A stretch of 64,000 bases of DNA from contig NC_049562.1 of NCBI RefSeq assembly GCF_013368755.1, positions 4,774,001 through 4,838,000 on the forward strand. The letters run 5' to 3'. Both the position numbers and the translations under genes were made by a program. The notes under the pieces were generated by a model that was given only the letters and a program-made list of their open reading frames with translations, was not told the origin of the DNA and did no database searches. Positions 22,865 to 34,000 of this stretch are shown here, piece by piece; the first letter of the stretch is position 1; each line of letters begins with the position of its first letter. Source of the stretch: Talaromyces rugulosus. Its lineage: Eukaryota > Ascomycota > Eurotiomycetes > Eurotiales > Trichocomaceae.

Positions 22865-23833
22865 CAGCCGACTTTTACTTGTCGACCACATGTGCAAGTG
22901 AAAATCTGACAAAGTCGTTGATGGGAAGTTAGCCTATGTGAGCTAGCCATGACCAGAGGGTTTTCTTATTGGCGTGTGACGTGATGTACTATTTGCCACC
23001 ACTCCATTATGTCTAGTTTTCGGTGGTCGACATGGAAGTCATGCATATCGGTTCTCATGGTCCAGACTATTGTTGAATATGTGCATAATTGAAGGGAGTT
23101 GCAACAAAGCATTCCACCAAAGAAACAAACGTACAAACGTACAATCGGAAAAGCCGAGCCGGAGTAACGGATATACGGCGGGGCCACTAACAGGTCCGGG
23201 GGCGGGGATTGTGGGGAACTCGCCTGCCAATTACGATGCCCTAAATTCGAAGCAGAAAAGGTAGTCCTCGTGAATTGATCGCAGTAAGAACTTAAATACA
23301 GGAGAAATACACGAGGTAGGATCAAGGCGGCGATAGTTCTGTTTGCTTTGGTTCTACCAAGATGCTTTGCTATATCAATTGAAGGGTGGTGGCTATTGAC
23401 TTCAAATACCGGCCGTGTTGGGGCTGAATATTACATTCTCGACACTCAACAGCTCGAGGACAACTTCTGTTTAGCCAGCTTCGGAGCACAAACCGAAAAA
23501 AAAAAAAAAAAATAAGCAGGTCAACTGGTCGCAAAAATTTATAGCCGCTAGCCGTGTTGTCCCCTTCCCAGTGCGACCCTCCTTGTACGCAGATAGATAT
23601 AGATCAGGCGGGAAAGACTTCTTCCGTCCTCCCCACCTACACTTCGTTTCTTCTCTACATTTATCCTTTCCCCCGACTCTGCTGTTTCTTCTTGTGTTCT
23701 ATAAAGACGAGATCAGAGGGGAAAAAAGGATTGAGTTCGAGGTTGTGCTTTTCTGGAATTCACCGCCTTTTTCTTCTCTGCTCGTCGCCGCGACAAAAAG
23801 AAGGTAGACAAATCCATCGAGAACAAGGAGAAG
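22865..23833. other. Promoter and pyrimidine-rich leader of DUF3500 gene
   Basis: 969 bp. It holds a 17-A run (23496-23512) and a pyrimidine-rich stretch (about 23590-23705) just before the DUF3500 start, a common form of strong fungal core promoter. No gene seen. Confidence 0.45.
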
Positions 23834-25188
23834 ATGTCAACCACAAAGGACAAGCCTACGGGCGAGTACCGCGAGTACTTGCCCGACCTCGGCATCCCTC
23901 GTTTCACGACGATGAAGGCGCAGGATGCCCACGAGTATGCCCATGCCTTTAAGACGAAGCACATTCCGCCGTGGTTGTACGCGTTGTATGAGCATTGGCG
24001 AGATCTCTACGAAGAGCCATTTCAGGGAATCACAACTGATGGTACGTCGGAAACTGGAACCCGAGTGTTTACGTACTTAAACAAGTGTGTAATTACTAAC
24101 ATTGAACTCAAGGGAATGTACGCCCCAATTTATTTACCCTGCAGGACGAGGGTCTTCCCATTGAAAGTATCGTCACGTCAGTCCAGAATCTGTCAAAGCT
24201 ACTCAGCGATGAACAGCGCAAAACACTTTCCTATCATATCGACTCTCCCGAGTGGCGAACATGGTCCAACCCAGAGTTCTTGCTTGCCCACAAGGGCCTT
24301 CGGTTAGACGAAGTCGACACCTCTATCCGTGACGCTATTCTCAAAGTTCTCGAGACTACCCTGTCACCAGAAGGGTACGACAAAGCAGTTAAAGCAATGC
24401 AAATCAACCACTTCCTCGGAGAACTGGTCGAGTCGCCGCAAGTCATGAACGAATTCTCATACAATTTCGTCCTTTTCGGGCGACCATCGACCACACGGCC
24501 GTGGGGGTGGTCTTTCTACGGTCACCATCTCTGCATCAATGTCTTCCTTTACAAGGGACAGCTTGTTGTGAGTCCCTGGTTTACCGGTGCAGAACCCAAT
24601 GAGATCGATTCCGGCCCTCATAAGGGCACGCGCATCCTCCAAGTCGAAGAGGCCCTTGGCCTCCAGCTCATGCAATCTCTGCCGGCTGACGTACAACAAA
24701 AGGCCCAAACATACAAACAAATGATTGACCCCGAGATGCCCGCGGGACGCATCAACAAGGACGACCAACGACACCTGTGCGGTGCATACCGCGATAACCG
24801 AAAAATCCCCTATGAAGGCGTGCTTGTCTCAGACTTCACGGCAGACCAAAAAAACCTCGTCTATGAAGTCTTGCAGCAATACCTGCTCTATCTGCCCCAA
24901 AGGTCTCGCGACATCAAGATCGCTGAGATTAGTCGATTTGAAAGCGAGACATACTTCTCGTGGATCGGTGGGTTTGCCGACGAAGACCCGTTTTATTACC
25001 GGATACAGAGTCCTGTCATCCTAGTCGAGTTTGATCATCATTCCGGCGTGTTTCTGACAAATGAGGAACCTAAAAAATTCCATATCCATACATTGTTAAG
25101 AACGCCCAATGCGGGTGACTATGGCAATGCCCTGAGGCCGTTGATTCCGCCTGTAGAGAGTACTGTTGGAAAACATATCACTTGGTGA
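23834..25188 (+). CDS. DUF3500 family protein
   Basis: Two exons: 23834-24041 and 24113-25188; 427 residues. The 71-bp intron (GTACGT..AAG, ATTACTAAC branch) gives GITTDGNVRPNLFTLQDEG. The protein shows the DUF3500 features: SPEWRTWSNPEF early, then FGRPSTTRPWGWSFYGHHL, INVFLYKGQLVVSPWFTGAEP, and a C-terminal VEFDHHSGVFL with HIHTLLR. Clustered Trp and His (GHHL, DHHSG, HIH) are conserved in this family and could bind a metal, but no reaction is established for it. No signal peptide is visible. Codon use looks like that of a well-expressed gene. The function is unknown. Confidence 0.85.
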
Positions 25189-25690
25189 TAATATGTAATA
25201 ATAGCGGTTGACTGTTTCCTTCGAAATGCTCATTCGACTCAGCATATTTAATTATGTGACGATAAATGCGAATATAATTTCAATCTAGCTGGTTTTTAAC
25301 AAGTACCGTGCAATTGATGGCGTGTTGACATTCGTGCATAAATTGGGCATCACCTTCCTGTTTAGGAAACAACGTTTACCACGGCACAATGCCTGACCTC
25401 ATCCTTCAATGTTTAAGAAAAATATAACTCTATATTAGATAGTTCCAAGAAATAAGGATTGAAACAGATTTATTCAATGAGATGAGAAAAAGAGTGCCTG
25501 AAAATCCCAGTACAGATATAGTAAAAAGACAAGCCATAGTGGTATCTAACAAAAAACAAAAAATTTCCACGAAACAGACGTGATGAGGCTAAAAAAGCGT
25601 CACACAGCATAGAAAGTCGTAACGAATGTCTTGCAGATCTAAAAATTCAAAGGGAACAACAATGATCCAGCGAGGTTCAAGTTTTCAAGT
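25189..25690. other. Convergent 3' region
   Basis: 502 bp of AT-rich 3' flank between the DUF3500 gene and the 986-residue orphan gene. Nothing else seen. Confidence 0.5.
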
Positions 25691-28651
25691 TTAAGATTCC
25701 CCGGATGCTCCGACTTCAACATCACTCAGCATGTTCTCGACCGCTCGCATGCTGACATCACTGTGAGAACTAGAAGTTTCAAAGCTCCCATGACTTTCTT
25801 GGGAGGTGTGGCGATGGGGACTAGCCCAGCTGTGGTGACTTGAAGACTGATGACGGGGGTGAGCGGTGTGTTTACGGGTTTTAGGAGTTTCGAAGGCGGT
25901 TGTTGATGCCATGGATCTTTCGTTGATTGTAGGAATTCTCGTTGATTCCAATGCAGGGCTTGTGGAGCCACTGCGGACGCTTTCGGCGTCATGGGAGACG
26001 CCAATGTCAAGGGCGGCGAGGAGCGCAGCTTGGAGCATTTTGTTCTGCCGCTCGAGCATGGCCACGCGGGCTTCGAGGTAATGAACGGACTGTGAGTGAC
26101 TAACGTACGAGTGACGGGGCTGGATACCAGGCTGTGATCTAGGCGGCGACCTGGGAGTGTGTGGAGATATGGGCTCGTGATGATCAAATTGCCGGGGCTG
26201 CAGTCCATTGTGATTGGGTTCCTTCAAAGCATCGGTTCGGCGAGCACGTTGCACATGGTGTTCGCTCATTACAGAATCCAGACGAGCTTGCGAGTAACGT
26301 GTGCGCGGTTTCGGTCCCTCGTCATCAGATGAGGGCAGCGAGGGCGAGTTTGGCCGTCTGTGTCGGATTCCCTTGGGTGGTTCTCTGACAGCCTGGCGAG
26401 CTCTCGAATGGTGGATAGAAGAGCCCGCTATCGAGCCACTGGTAACACTAACACTGCGAGACAAGCCTCCGCCATATCCGTTGATCGTAGAGGTCGATCC
26501 GGGAAGAGAAGAAGTCGAACCTCGCCGCCCCGGGTTCTTTGGGGTATCGTAAGCTACTGGAGGAGGGTCACTTGGGAGGGGAATAAACGGTGCCGCACTG
26601 GCGCGATGCTTTCTATCTCGTTTAGGTTTCTCGCCGTGACTGATGGACTCTGTTGGCGTGCGTACTTCGCTGGTTTGATGTTGGAAAGATTTCTCCGAGT
26701 TGGTCGCGGACTGCTCGTCTTTTTTCCCTCCCAGGTCTCTCATGCGTAGGGCATTGACTTTGTCAGTCCGCTCTCGCCGGACTTCATCAAGCGCTTCTAG
26801 GCTAGAACGACCCGGAGAGGTTCCTTTCAATGACTGTTCGTCGCTCGCGGCGTACGTCTCCGATTGGTCGTTGCTCCTGATCGAGTATCGCGACGAGGGC
26901 CGGGGTCCGATCAATGATCTTCGTAACTTCGGCTTGTGGACGGTGGGTCCTAGAGTTGGACTGTCTGCATCTTGCCCTTTGGACATGTCTGGAGCTGGAG
27001 TCGGCATTGTTGTAGAAGGCTTTCTGTCCGCCAAAGGGTTTTGGTCATTGACATCTGCACCCTGCTGCTGCGGTACCGAGGGGAGAGGCCTGTCAGGAGG
27101 CGGAAGGGGAGAAGCAGCGTTCACCACATACAACGGAGATAGCTTCTGCTTCTTTTTCTTGCGCTGCTTTCCGCCCGAGGCAACATCTGGAGTCAAGCTC
27201 CGGGCGCGACGTGTCTGGATTGGAAACGGCGAAAGAAGAATTTGGGGACGAGGAGCGTTCGAAGCCGTATGAGTCGGTTGGAGGAGAACAGAGTCGGACT
27301 TCTTCTTGTTACTAATGCTGCTACTCAGTAGGAGCTGCGGGGAAGCCGATTTGGAAATAGCTGTCCTGCTTGACCCTCGTGGAGGCAGGCATTCCGCCAC
27401 TAGTTTTAGCGGTATGGGGCCTACGTTGTGGTTCTTCAGGACAAGACCATCGGGCTCGCTCTGAGGTGGGAATTCCAATGCAGGGGGATGGAGATGGCCA
27501 TTGCCCCTAGAGGCAGTCTTGTTCCTCGCGGCCTCTTCGGCGCGGCCATGCTTGACCTGGACCTCTGGCGCTTTGACGAACAGTGGCGTGTCTGTGACAC
27601 CCTGGTTGAGAGAATGAGGCTGCAGACCACTAGTATTACTGGGACCAGCAGTTGCATGAACAGGTGCTCGCGACACCTTCTTTTCTCGCCCCAGTCGCTC
27701 TGTAGCGCGCAACAAAACCGCCAGGCTTTTAGCATCATCGCCGCTGCAACCATTGTCATCCTGGCCCCTATTAGGCTGATTGTCAACGGTCTTGCTAGTA
27801 GCACTGGCCCTACTGGGGGCCGCCGCCGGCGCTACGTGGTCTAGCGCTGCTCTAGGCTCAGCTAAAGCAGAAGCATCCCTGTGAGTGTGTGGCCTCGGCA
27901 AGTTATCTGACAGTCGATCATTGTGGTCGTTGTTAGTGCTAGCTGTGGCAGGTTGAGCATTGGCATTTGAGGAGCGCTCCGACGGGCCCGGCGGATTAGG
28001 GTTTTGCGCTTGGTATGGCGGCGGATTGGGCTCGTCGGAATAGTACTCGGGGAACGACACTGAAAACTCCACGAGCGCGGCCAGATCACCTAGTCCTAGA
28101 GACTCTCTTCGCAAGTGACTCGAGCTGTCGGAGTTGCTCTTTCGCCCGTCCTTTGCGGGCATTGAGTCATCGAGCCATGGACGGCCCATGGCCTCCACGT
28201 CCTGCATAGACCGCGAACGCGATGTGTCCAGACTATTATGACTGTCATCTGCGTTCGGAATCAATCCTTCGCGTTGCAGGGCTTGCAAATGCTGTCGCTT
28301 AGCCTTGTCCTTGTCAGTAGTGCTCCTGATGGAAGAGCTCTTTTCAGAAGGTACCGGGCTCTCGGTTCCCCTGATGCGTTTGTCGGGCTTCGCCTGGCCC
28401 AATTGGCGGAGACGACGCTGGCCGGCCTTGAACAGATCCATGGCTCCGTCGTGTCTGATGATATTCATGCCGTGTTCTTCTGCTGCTGATTCTCCGTTTC
28501 CTTGCGGTGTCTGAAAGAATCGTACTAGTTCGGAAATGTTCTCGCTGCGCATAGGTCGGCTAGAAGCGCCAGCTGAACGAGGTGGAGGTCGATGATGCAC
28601 TCCTGCTATGGAGGGAATCAACTGAGGCTCTCCGACTGCCACTGAGGGCAT
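25691..28651 (-). CDS. Large disordered orphan protein with C-terminal coiled coil
   Basis: Single exon of 986 residues with the first ATG at 28651. Nearly all of it is low-complexity Ser/Pro/Arg/Asn-rich sequence with many SP and RS sites, so it is probably disordered and phosphorylated. Two parts look ordered: the N-terminal ENISELVRFFQTPQG followed by DLFKAGQRRLRQLGQ (about residues 37-90), and a C-terminal coiled coil (VHYLEARVAMLERQNKMLQA, about 848-880). Short conserved-looking blocks such as DLAALVEFSVSFPEYYSDEP also occur. I do not recognise a family. The make-up resembles fungal scaffold or polarity proteins, but that is only a guess. An intron-free frame of this length on a GC-rich strand is strong evidence for a real gene. 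Confidence 0.8.
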   Translation of the reverse strand: MPSVAVGEPQLIPSIAGVHHRPPPRSAGASSRPMRSENISELVRFFQTPQGNGESAAEEHGMNIIRHDGAMDLFKAGQRRLRQLGQAKPDKRIRGTESPVPSEKSSSIRSTTDKDKAKRQHLQALQREGLIPNADDSHNSLDTSRSRSMQDVEAMGRPWLDDSMPAKDGRKSNSDSSSHLRRESLGLGDLAALVEFSVSFPEYYSDEPNPPPYQAQNPNPPGPSERSSNANAQPATASTNNDHNDRLSDNLPRPHTHRDASALAEPRAALDHVAPAAAPSRASATSKTVDNQPNRGQDDNGCSGDDAKSLAVLLRATERLGREKKVSRAPVHATAGPSNTSGLQPHSLNQGVTDTPLFVKAPEVQVKHGRAEEAARNKTASRGNGHLHPPALEFPPQSEPDGLVLKNHNVGPIPLKLVAECLPPRGSSRTAISKSASPQLLLSSSISNKKKSDSVLLQPTHTASNAPRPQILLSPFPIQTRRARSLTPDVASGGKQRKKKKQKLSPLYVVNAASPLPPPDRPLPSVPQQQGADVNDQNPLADRKPSTTMPTPAPDMSKGQDADSPTLGPTVHKPKLRRSLIGPRPSSRYSIRSNDQSETYAASDEQSLKGTSPGRSSLEALDEVRRERTDKVNALRMRDLGGKKDEQSATNSEKSFQHQTSEVRTPTESISHGEKPKRDRKHRASAAPFIPLPSDPPPVAYDTPKNPGRRGSTSSLPGSTSTINGYGGGLSRSVSVTSGSIAGSSIHHSRARQAVREPPKGIRHRRPNSPSLPSSDDEGPKPRTRYSQARLDSVMSEHHVQRARRTDALKEPNHNGLQPRQFDHHEPISPHTPRSPPRSQPGIQPRHSYVSHSQSVHYLEARVAMLERQNKMLQAALLAALDIGVSHDAESVRSGSTSPALESTRIPTINERSMASTTAFETPKTRKHTAHPRHQSSSHHSWASPHRHTSQESHGSFETSSSHSDVSMRAVENMLSDVEVGASGES

Positions 28652-31093
28652 GATAAACAAGCGTAGTCGCCGTGTCGATGTCTCTTTAAAAGGTCGGTAT
28701 TGGGGACGACTGGGCGCGGCGTAACAGGGATACCGGGCATCGAACTATTGAACTATCGAACTCCAGGTGGTCGAGGTCAGTTAAGCGAGGCAGACAACGT
28801 CCAATGTCTTAGTCTAGTTCCGCCGGCAGCGTCTTGATATGTAGCGGCTTCAATTCGACAGGTCGACATCAGTGGGAGGAGTCGGAACAGGAACAGGAAC
28901 AAAATCAAAAATATAAACAAATAGAATACATATGTACAATCCACAAGCTTTGGCATCACAGGTAAGAAGGTCCTGTAAAGGCTGACATCTTGTGACAAGG
29001 ACAAAGTCAAATCTTTCTGCGAAAGACCGGATTCCCAGAGGCTGCGGGCAGCAAACTTATAATAATAAGATGTGGGCCAAAAATTAGCCTCAGACTGGAA
29101 GTGACGACCGCAAAATTAGCAGGAAAAAAATAAGAAAAGAAGCCAGGCACAAAGAAAGTTTGGGACAGGGATCTAGACACCCACTTGAAGCCAGGTAGCG
29201 TGGAGTATATCTAGGACATACAGACCCTTCGCTGGCTGAGTTGTACAATGGCGCCCCCTTGATATGATAGCTTAGAGTTCATCCGGCAGGGATGTTCATA
29301 ATTATGATGCAACAAGACGAATCCCCTCGTATGATTTGCATATCAGGGGGGCAACATAGCATAGTTGCTAGGTGATAAAACAGATCACATTGCACAAGGC
29401 GAGCTTCCTTCGGGCCCAGTGGCTGCTGCATCATCAACTAGCCGTAGTACTCGTCTCCGAGACAAGCATAGATACGTGAACAGTCTATAGGGTTTTGTTT
29501 TTTTCGCTCTCGGACTCGACAAAACCTAGCATCCATAGTGCTTATTAATTGTCGGATCGAAACTACTAGAGGGTCGGAGGAGGCCTATTCTCGGACGCGA
29601 GTAAAATCGATTGGCTTCGGTAGAACGAGCCATACTGCTGGGTGAGGCTAGTCTCAAAAGACCATCGAAACGAACACCTGATCTTGTTTCTTTTTTGGGG
29701 CGGTCATCGGCGTCACGGTTTGCGCCGGATACTTCGCCCCGCGCGCAAGGGAGACGACGAACCATGTCTTTGGCGGGTCTTTTTGTGTGGGTTGTTTGGC
29801 ATTATCTCGCACATGATATAGTACCTGTCAACTGGACCAGTGCCATATGGAGACCATGCAGGTCAGTGACAGGCTACCGAAGACTGGATGGATGGGAGAA
29901 AAAGTGAGGGGTCGATTGCGCTGCCGGCAAGGGATAGCCAGAACTATGATAAAGTCTATCAAGTCTCTCTTTACATGCCACAAAATGCGACCACCCCATA
30001 TCTAGATGTTCCATATACTACATGTTTATTCACACATGTTATTTTATGCAATGCTTGATTCTGCATGGACAGCGCCATCCGCAGACAACTGCGAGATCTT
30101 ACGTCTACACACAACTACAAAACTATCTGTTATTCTTATTATTATTAACAAAAGGTCATCTGTCTTTTACATGTACTTTTCAAGCGCAGATCAGCGCTGT
30201 GTTCGTATCTAGGACATAAACTAGAAGCACCAGCCTCCCCCGCGTACTCGGACAATGTGATACATCACACCAACACATAATAACCCCCCTTAGACCTTAG
30301 CAGCCTTGGCGAACACATTAGTCTTTGTTATAACAATAATAATTATCGCCGCCACGATAACACCGAGGCCATAGCCTCCCTTGCGTTGGGAATAAAGAAA
30401 TTTATTACCAAATCTGGCAACCCCGAAACTAGTATCCAATAGTCCGGTCTACTGCAGGGGAAGTGGATGATGTAGCGCGGTACATCATTGATGGATTAAT
30501 CTCCGAGAGAGATAGGTACTGGTAGGCGCTGCAAAATATGCCCATGTATGCCCATGTCAAAACATGTGCATGGCATATGATATGCAAATGTGTCGATGAT
30601 ACCTCTCTACGCAGCACAGCTGCACATGACGGTTGTTCCCGAGTTGACCCATCCAACAACGGCTTTCTTCATGTCCCCTTGACTTTTATTATATGTTTCA
30701 CTTGATGCATCTATGCAACTCTGAAAAGTGCAGAGCTGCCCACCCCCGAAATCTGTTGAGAGAAAAGAAACCATGTAAACAATGTAATACCAGACCGCCT
30801 AACACCTGTATTCGCCCCACAGCAAAATCCCTCCCATCCCATGAATAATATGCTGGGCCCAATGCAACAACGCCGTCCGAAATGCAGACACAGTAGGAAA
30901 TATCTATGGGCCATGACCTTCCAAAAAAAAGAAAGAAAAAAAGAAAAGATACAGGAGAAGAAAAAATGAAAACAAGAAAGCAGGAAAAAAAGAAGCAGAT
31001 AACAACAGTACAGTAATACAAAATGCATGGATATGACACCAGGATATTTTATGCAAGTCGCCGCTTGATAATCAAATATGCAATGCGCTAGTT
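28652..31093. other. Long intergenic region upstream of orphan gene
   Basis: 2.44 kb between two minus-strand genes. It should hold the promoter and leader of the orphan gene (left) and the 3' flank of SEN1 (right). A purine-rich A/G tract lies at about 30924-30995. Frames here (29611-29907, 30698-31097) are low-complexity or lack family features. No tRNA or transposon recognised. Confidence 0.45.
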
Positions 31094-34000
31094 TCATCTT
31101 CTCTTGGGCCGAATGAAAGGATCAGCATCCTTCTTCTTTCGTGTCGGCATGGGGGGACGAGGTCCCGGTGGTCTTGGTCCTTTTGGTCCTCGTGGCGGTT
31201 GTATCTCCTGTTCTTTACGTTAACAACTTTATGTAACTTTTTCAATTTAGCCACGACTAGACATACCTTATTGCTTTCTAGACCGGGTCCCTTCGAGGCC
31301 ACGGGAGCTTTCGATTCTTGGGCGATTTTATTATAAGAAGGCCCTTCTCGCGATGGTTTGACCAACTTCTATATGAAAATATGTTAGCGAATGAAGATGT
31401 AAGTTAATCTAGGGTCAACGTACACTAGGAAGCTCCTGCGGAGTTTCTGCGTCCACTTTTCGCTTGGTGGTTTTTGCAAAAGGTCCGCTGGGCGGTAGCT
31501 TTCTTTTCACCGTCGATGCCTGAGGCTTTGTCGGGGGCGAAGGTGATCTTGTCGAGGCTTTGATAACGGGTACTTTGGGATCGTGGTTTCTTAGGTGCTT
31601 TTGCTTTATTTCCTCTCGTTTCGCCTGCTGAGCCTGTTTATGGCGATGCTCTTCGTAAACAACTTTGTTCTTTTCATTTTGTGTGAGGACCTTGGTCGAC
31701 TTGCACGCCTCGGCTTCATGGCCAATTTCGCCACACATCAGACATCGAGGTGCTGTGCATCTCATTTTAGTGTGGCCCGGCTCCTTGCAGCGGAAGCAGG
31801 TGCCTTTAGTGGTTTCTATGGCCTCGAGGTTGTCGCAGTTCCTGGTGAAATGATCAAGGCTGCCACACGTCGCACACGCCTTGGACTCGTCAAGTCCATT
31901 GTACCCTCCTGATGGGCCGATGAAGGCTGGGGCAGGAGTGTTACGTGCTGATATTGACTCCATGTCATTAGATGAACGGGTCTCTGTAGGCGTTGGTGCC
32001 GCTGACGAATGGGACGACTCCTGCTCCGTATCGAGCATCTCCACATTCTTATACCCAGTGAACTGAGGGCGTTGCAACATTGAAAGGACATCACCATGGG
32101 TATAAATGTTTCGCTTCTTGGTGTCAGTAATGAGCTTATTCCAAAATTCACCTTGGACCAAAGACTGAGAGTTTCCAAGAACCCAAAGGGACGACTTGGC
32201 ACGCGTTAATCCGACGTTCATTCGACGAATGTCAGACAAGAAACCAATGCCTCTGTTTGATGCGCGCACACACGAGAAGATGATGACTTCACTTTCTCGA
32301 CCTTGAAAGGCGTCGGTTGTGTTAAACTCAACAGCCGTGAAAATCGAGTTGCCATATTTGGCAGCAAACCTGGACTTCATTTCTCGCAGCTGACCTTTAT
32401 ATGGTGTTATGATACCAATCTTTCCCGAGAAATCGTAGGATTTGAAGTCAGTTATAAGACGTTCGTAAAGCCGCATTGCCACATTCAATTCAGCAATGTT
32501 AATAAGAGAGTGTCCCTTGGAAGCACTTTGATGGAGACCCTGGACATCAAAAAACCGGTACGGACTGAGCAGCGCACTGTTGTGCCAAGGTCGAACACGA
32601 AGTTTGGCCATATCGGGACCATCTTTCAACAGGCCATCGTAAAAGGTAAGGCTGGGAAAGCGACTGATTTCCGGGTGCATACGGTATTGGATGTCCAGGA
32701 GATGAACGTCGTTTGGATGGTTCGACTGCATTCTGACGAACAAGCTCTGCTCATATTGGAAACGAGACGCTTCCTTTGAAAGAACCGTTGGTGGAAGCTG
32801 CTTGGGGTCACCAACAAGAATGCATTTGGCGCAGCCATACTTTAGCGGAATAAGAGCACTCAGTTCAATCGACTGAGCGGCCTCATCGATAATGACAGTC
32901 TCAAAGTCAATGCTCAAATTTTGAAACATTTCGTGCCCACTGCCACTGAGAGTTGCGCAGATGACATGTGCGCTGTTTATGATTTCCTGTTGGATTCGGC
33001 GCCTGGTGAGATCGTTGTTACGAGCGATGGAATTGTTGTGATCTCGGGCATTATCAATTTCTTGACTAAGACCCGTGCGCTTCTTTTTCAGCACTTCGAA
33101 CTCATGCGTCATGTCTTCTGGAGGCGTCTGCCCTTTGGCTCTGAATTGATCAAGTTTGGCCCGCATATCCTTAAATGCAGTATCGGTAGTTTTGTGTTCT
33201 TCATAAATTTTCTGAAGATCTCGTTCCCCAGAACCCTTCTGGGCGGACTGGTTCAAGCGGGCGTTGACGAGCTCGTCCAAAGTAACATCCAATACATTTG
33301 CATTGATAGCATCACTTCGACCGAGACGAATAACAGAAAGTTTCTCTGACCGGCCTTGTAAGGTTTTCACTCCTGCTTTCAAACGCATCACCAATTCATC
33401 AACAGCTGCGTTACTGGGAGCGCACACTAGCAGTTTCTTTGCTGAAATAGTCCTCACCGGCTGGTTTGAACCTTGGTTGTCAATAGGCCGTTGAATTGAA
33501 ACGCCGCGATTGGCACCAAGTGAATTACTTAACAAAGCTCCAACAAGTGCAACGATGGTCTTGGTCTTTCCCGAACCTGGAGGTCCTTGGATCAGCGTAA
33601 ATGCGTCATTATCCATTGCAGACTTGATAGCCTTGGCCTGCGCTAAGTTCACCGTGTAATTGTCCACGAAGGGTTGCAGGCCAGCATCCGAGTACTTGAG
33701 TAAAGGCGACGGTTTAGCCCTGATGATTTCTTCACAGAGATCATAGTACTGCAAACCCATCAAAGCACCATACTCGCGCTCTAGAGGAGTCATTGAGAAA
33801 ACACGCACACCCCAAAGCGAAACGCCTGGTGCGAGAGAAGGAATGATCGAACTTCCTGGGTTTACTCGGTATGATACTTCAATCGTACCTTTCTTCCTAT
33901 TGATGCCAGAAACCCTAGCCAAGCAATGAGGTGCAGACTTATCATTGGCTGGATCTCTGGACTTTGATAGCAACACAATGTCTGCATCACCAATCCCATA

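Noticed and set aside
30698..31097. Hydrophobic minus-strand frames beside SEN1
   Set aside because: Phe/Leu runs arise from a poly-pyrimidine tract; there is no recognisable domain.
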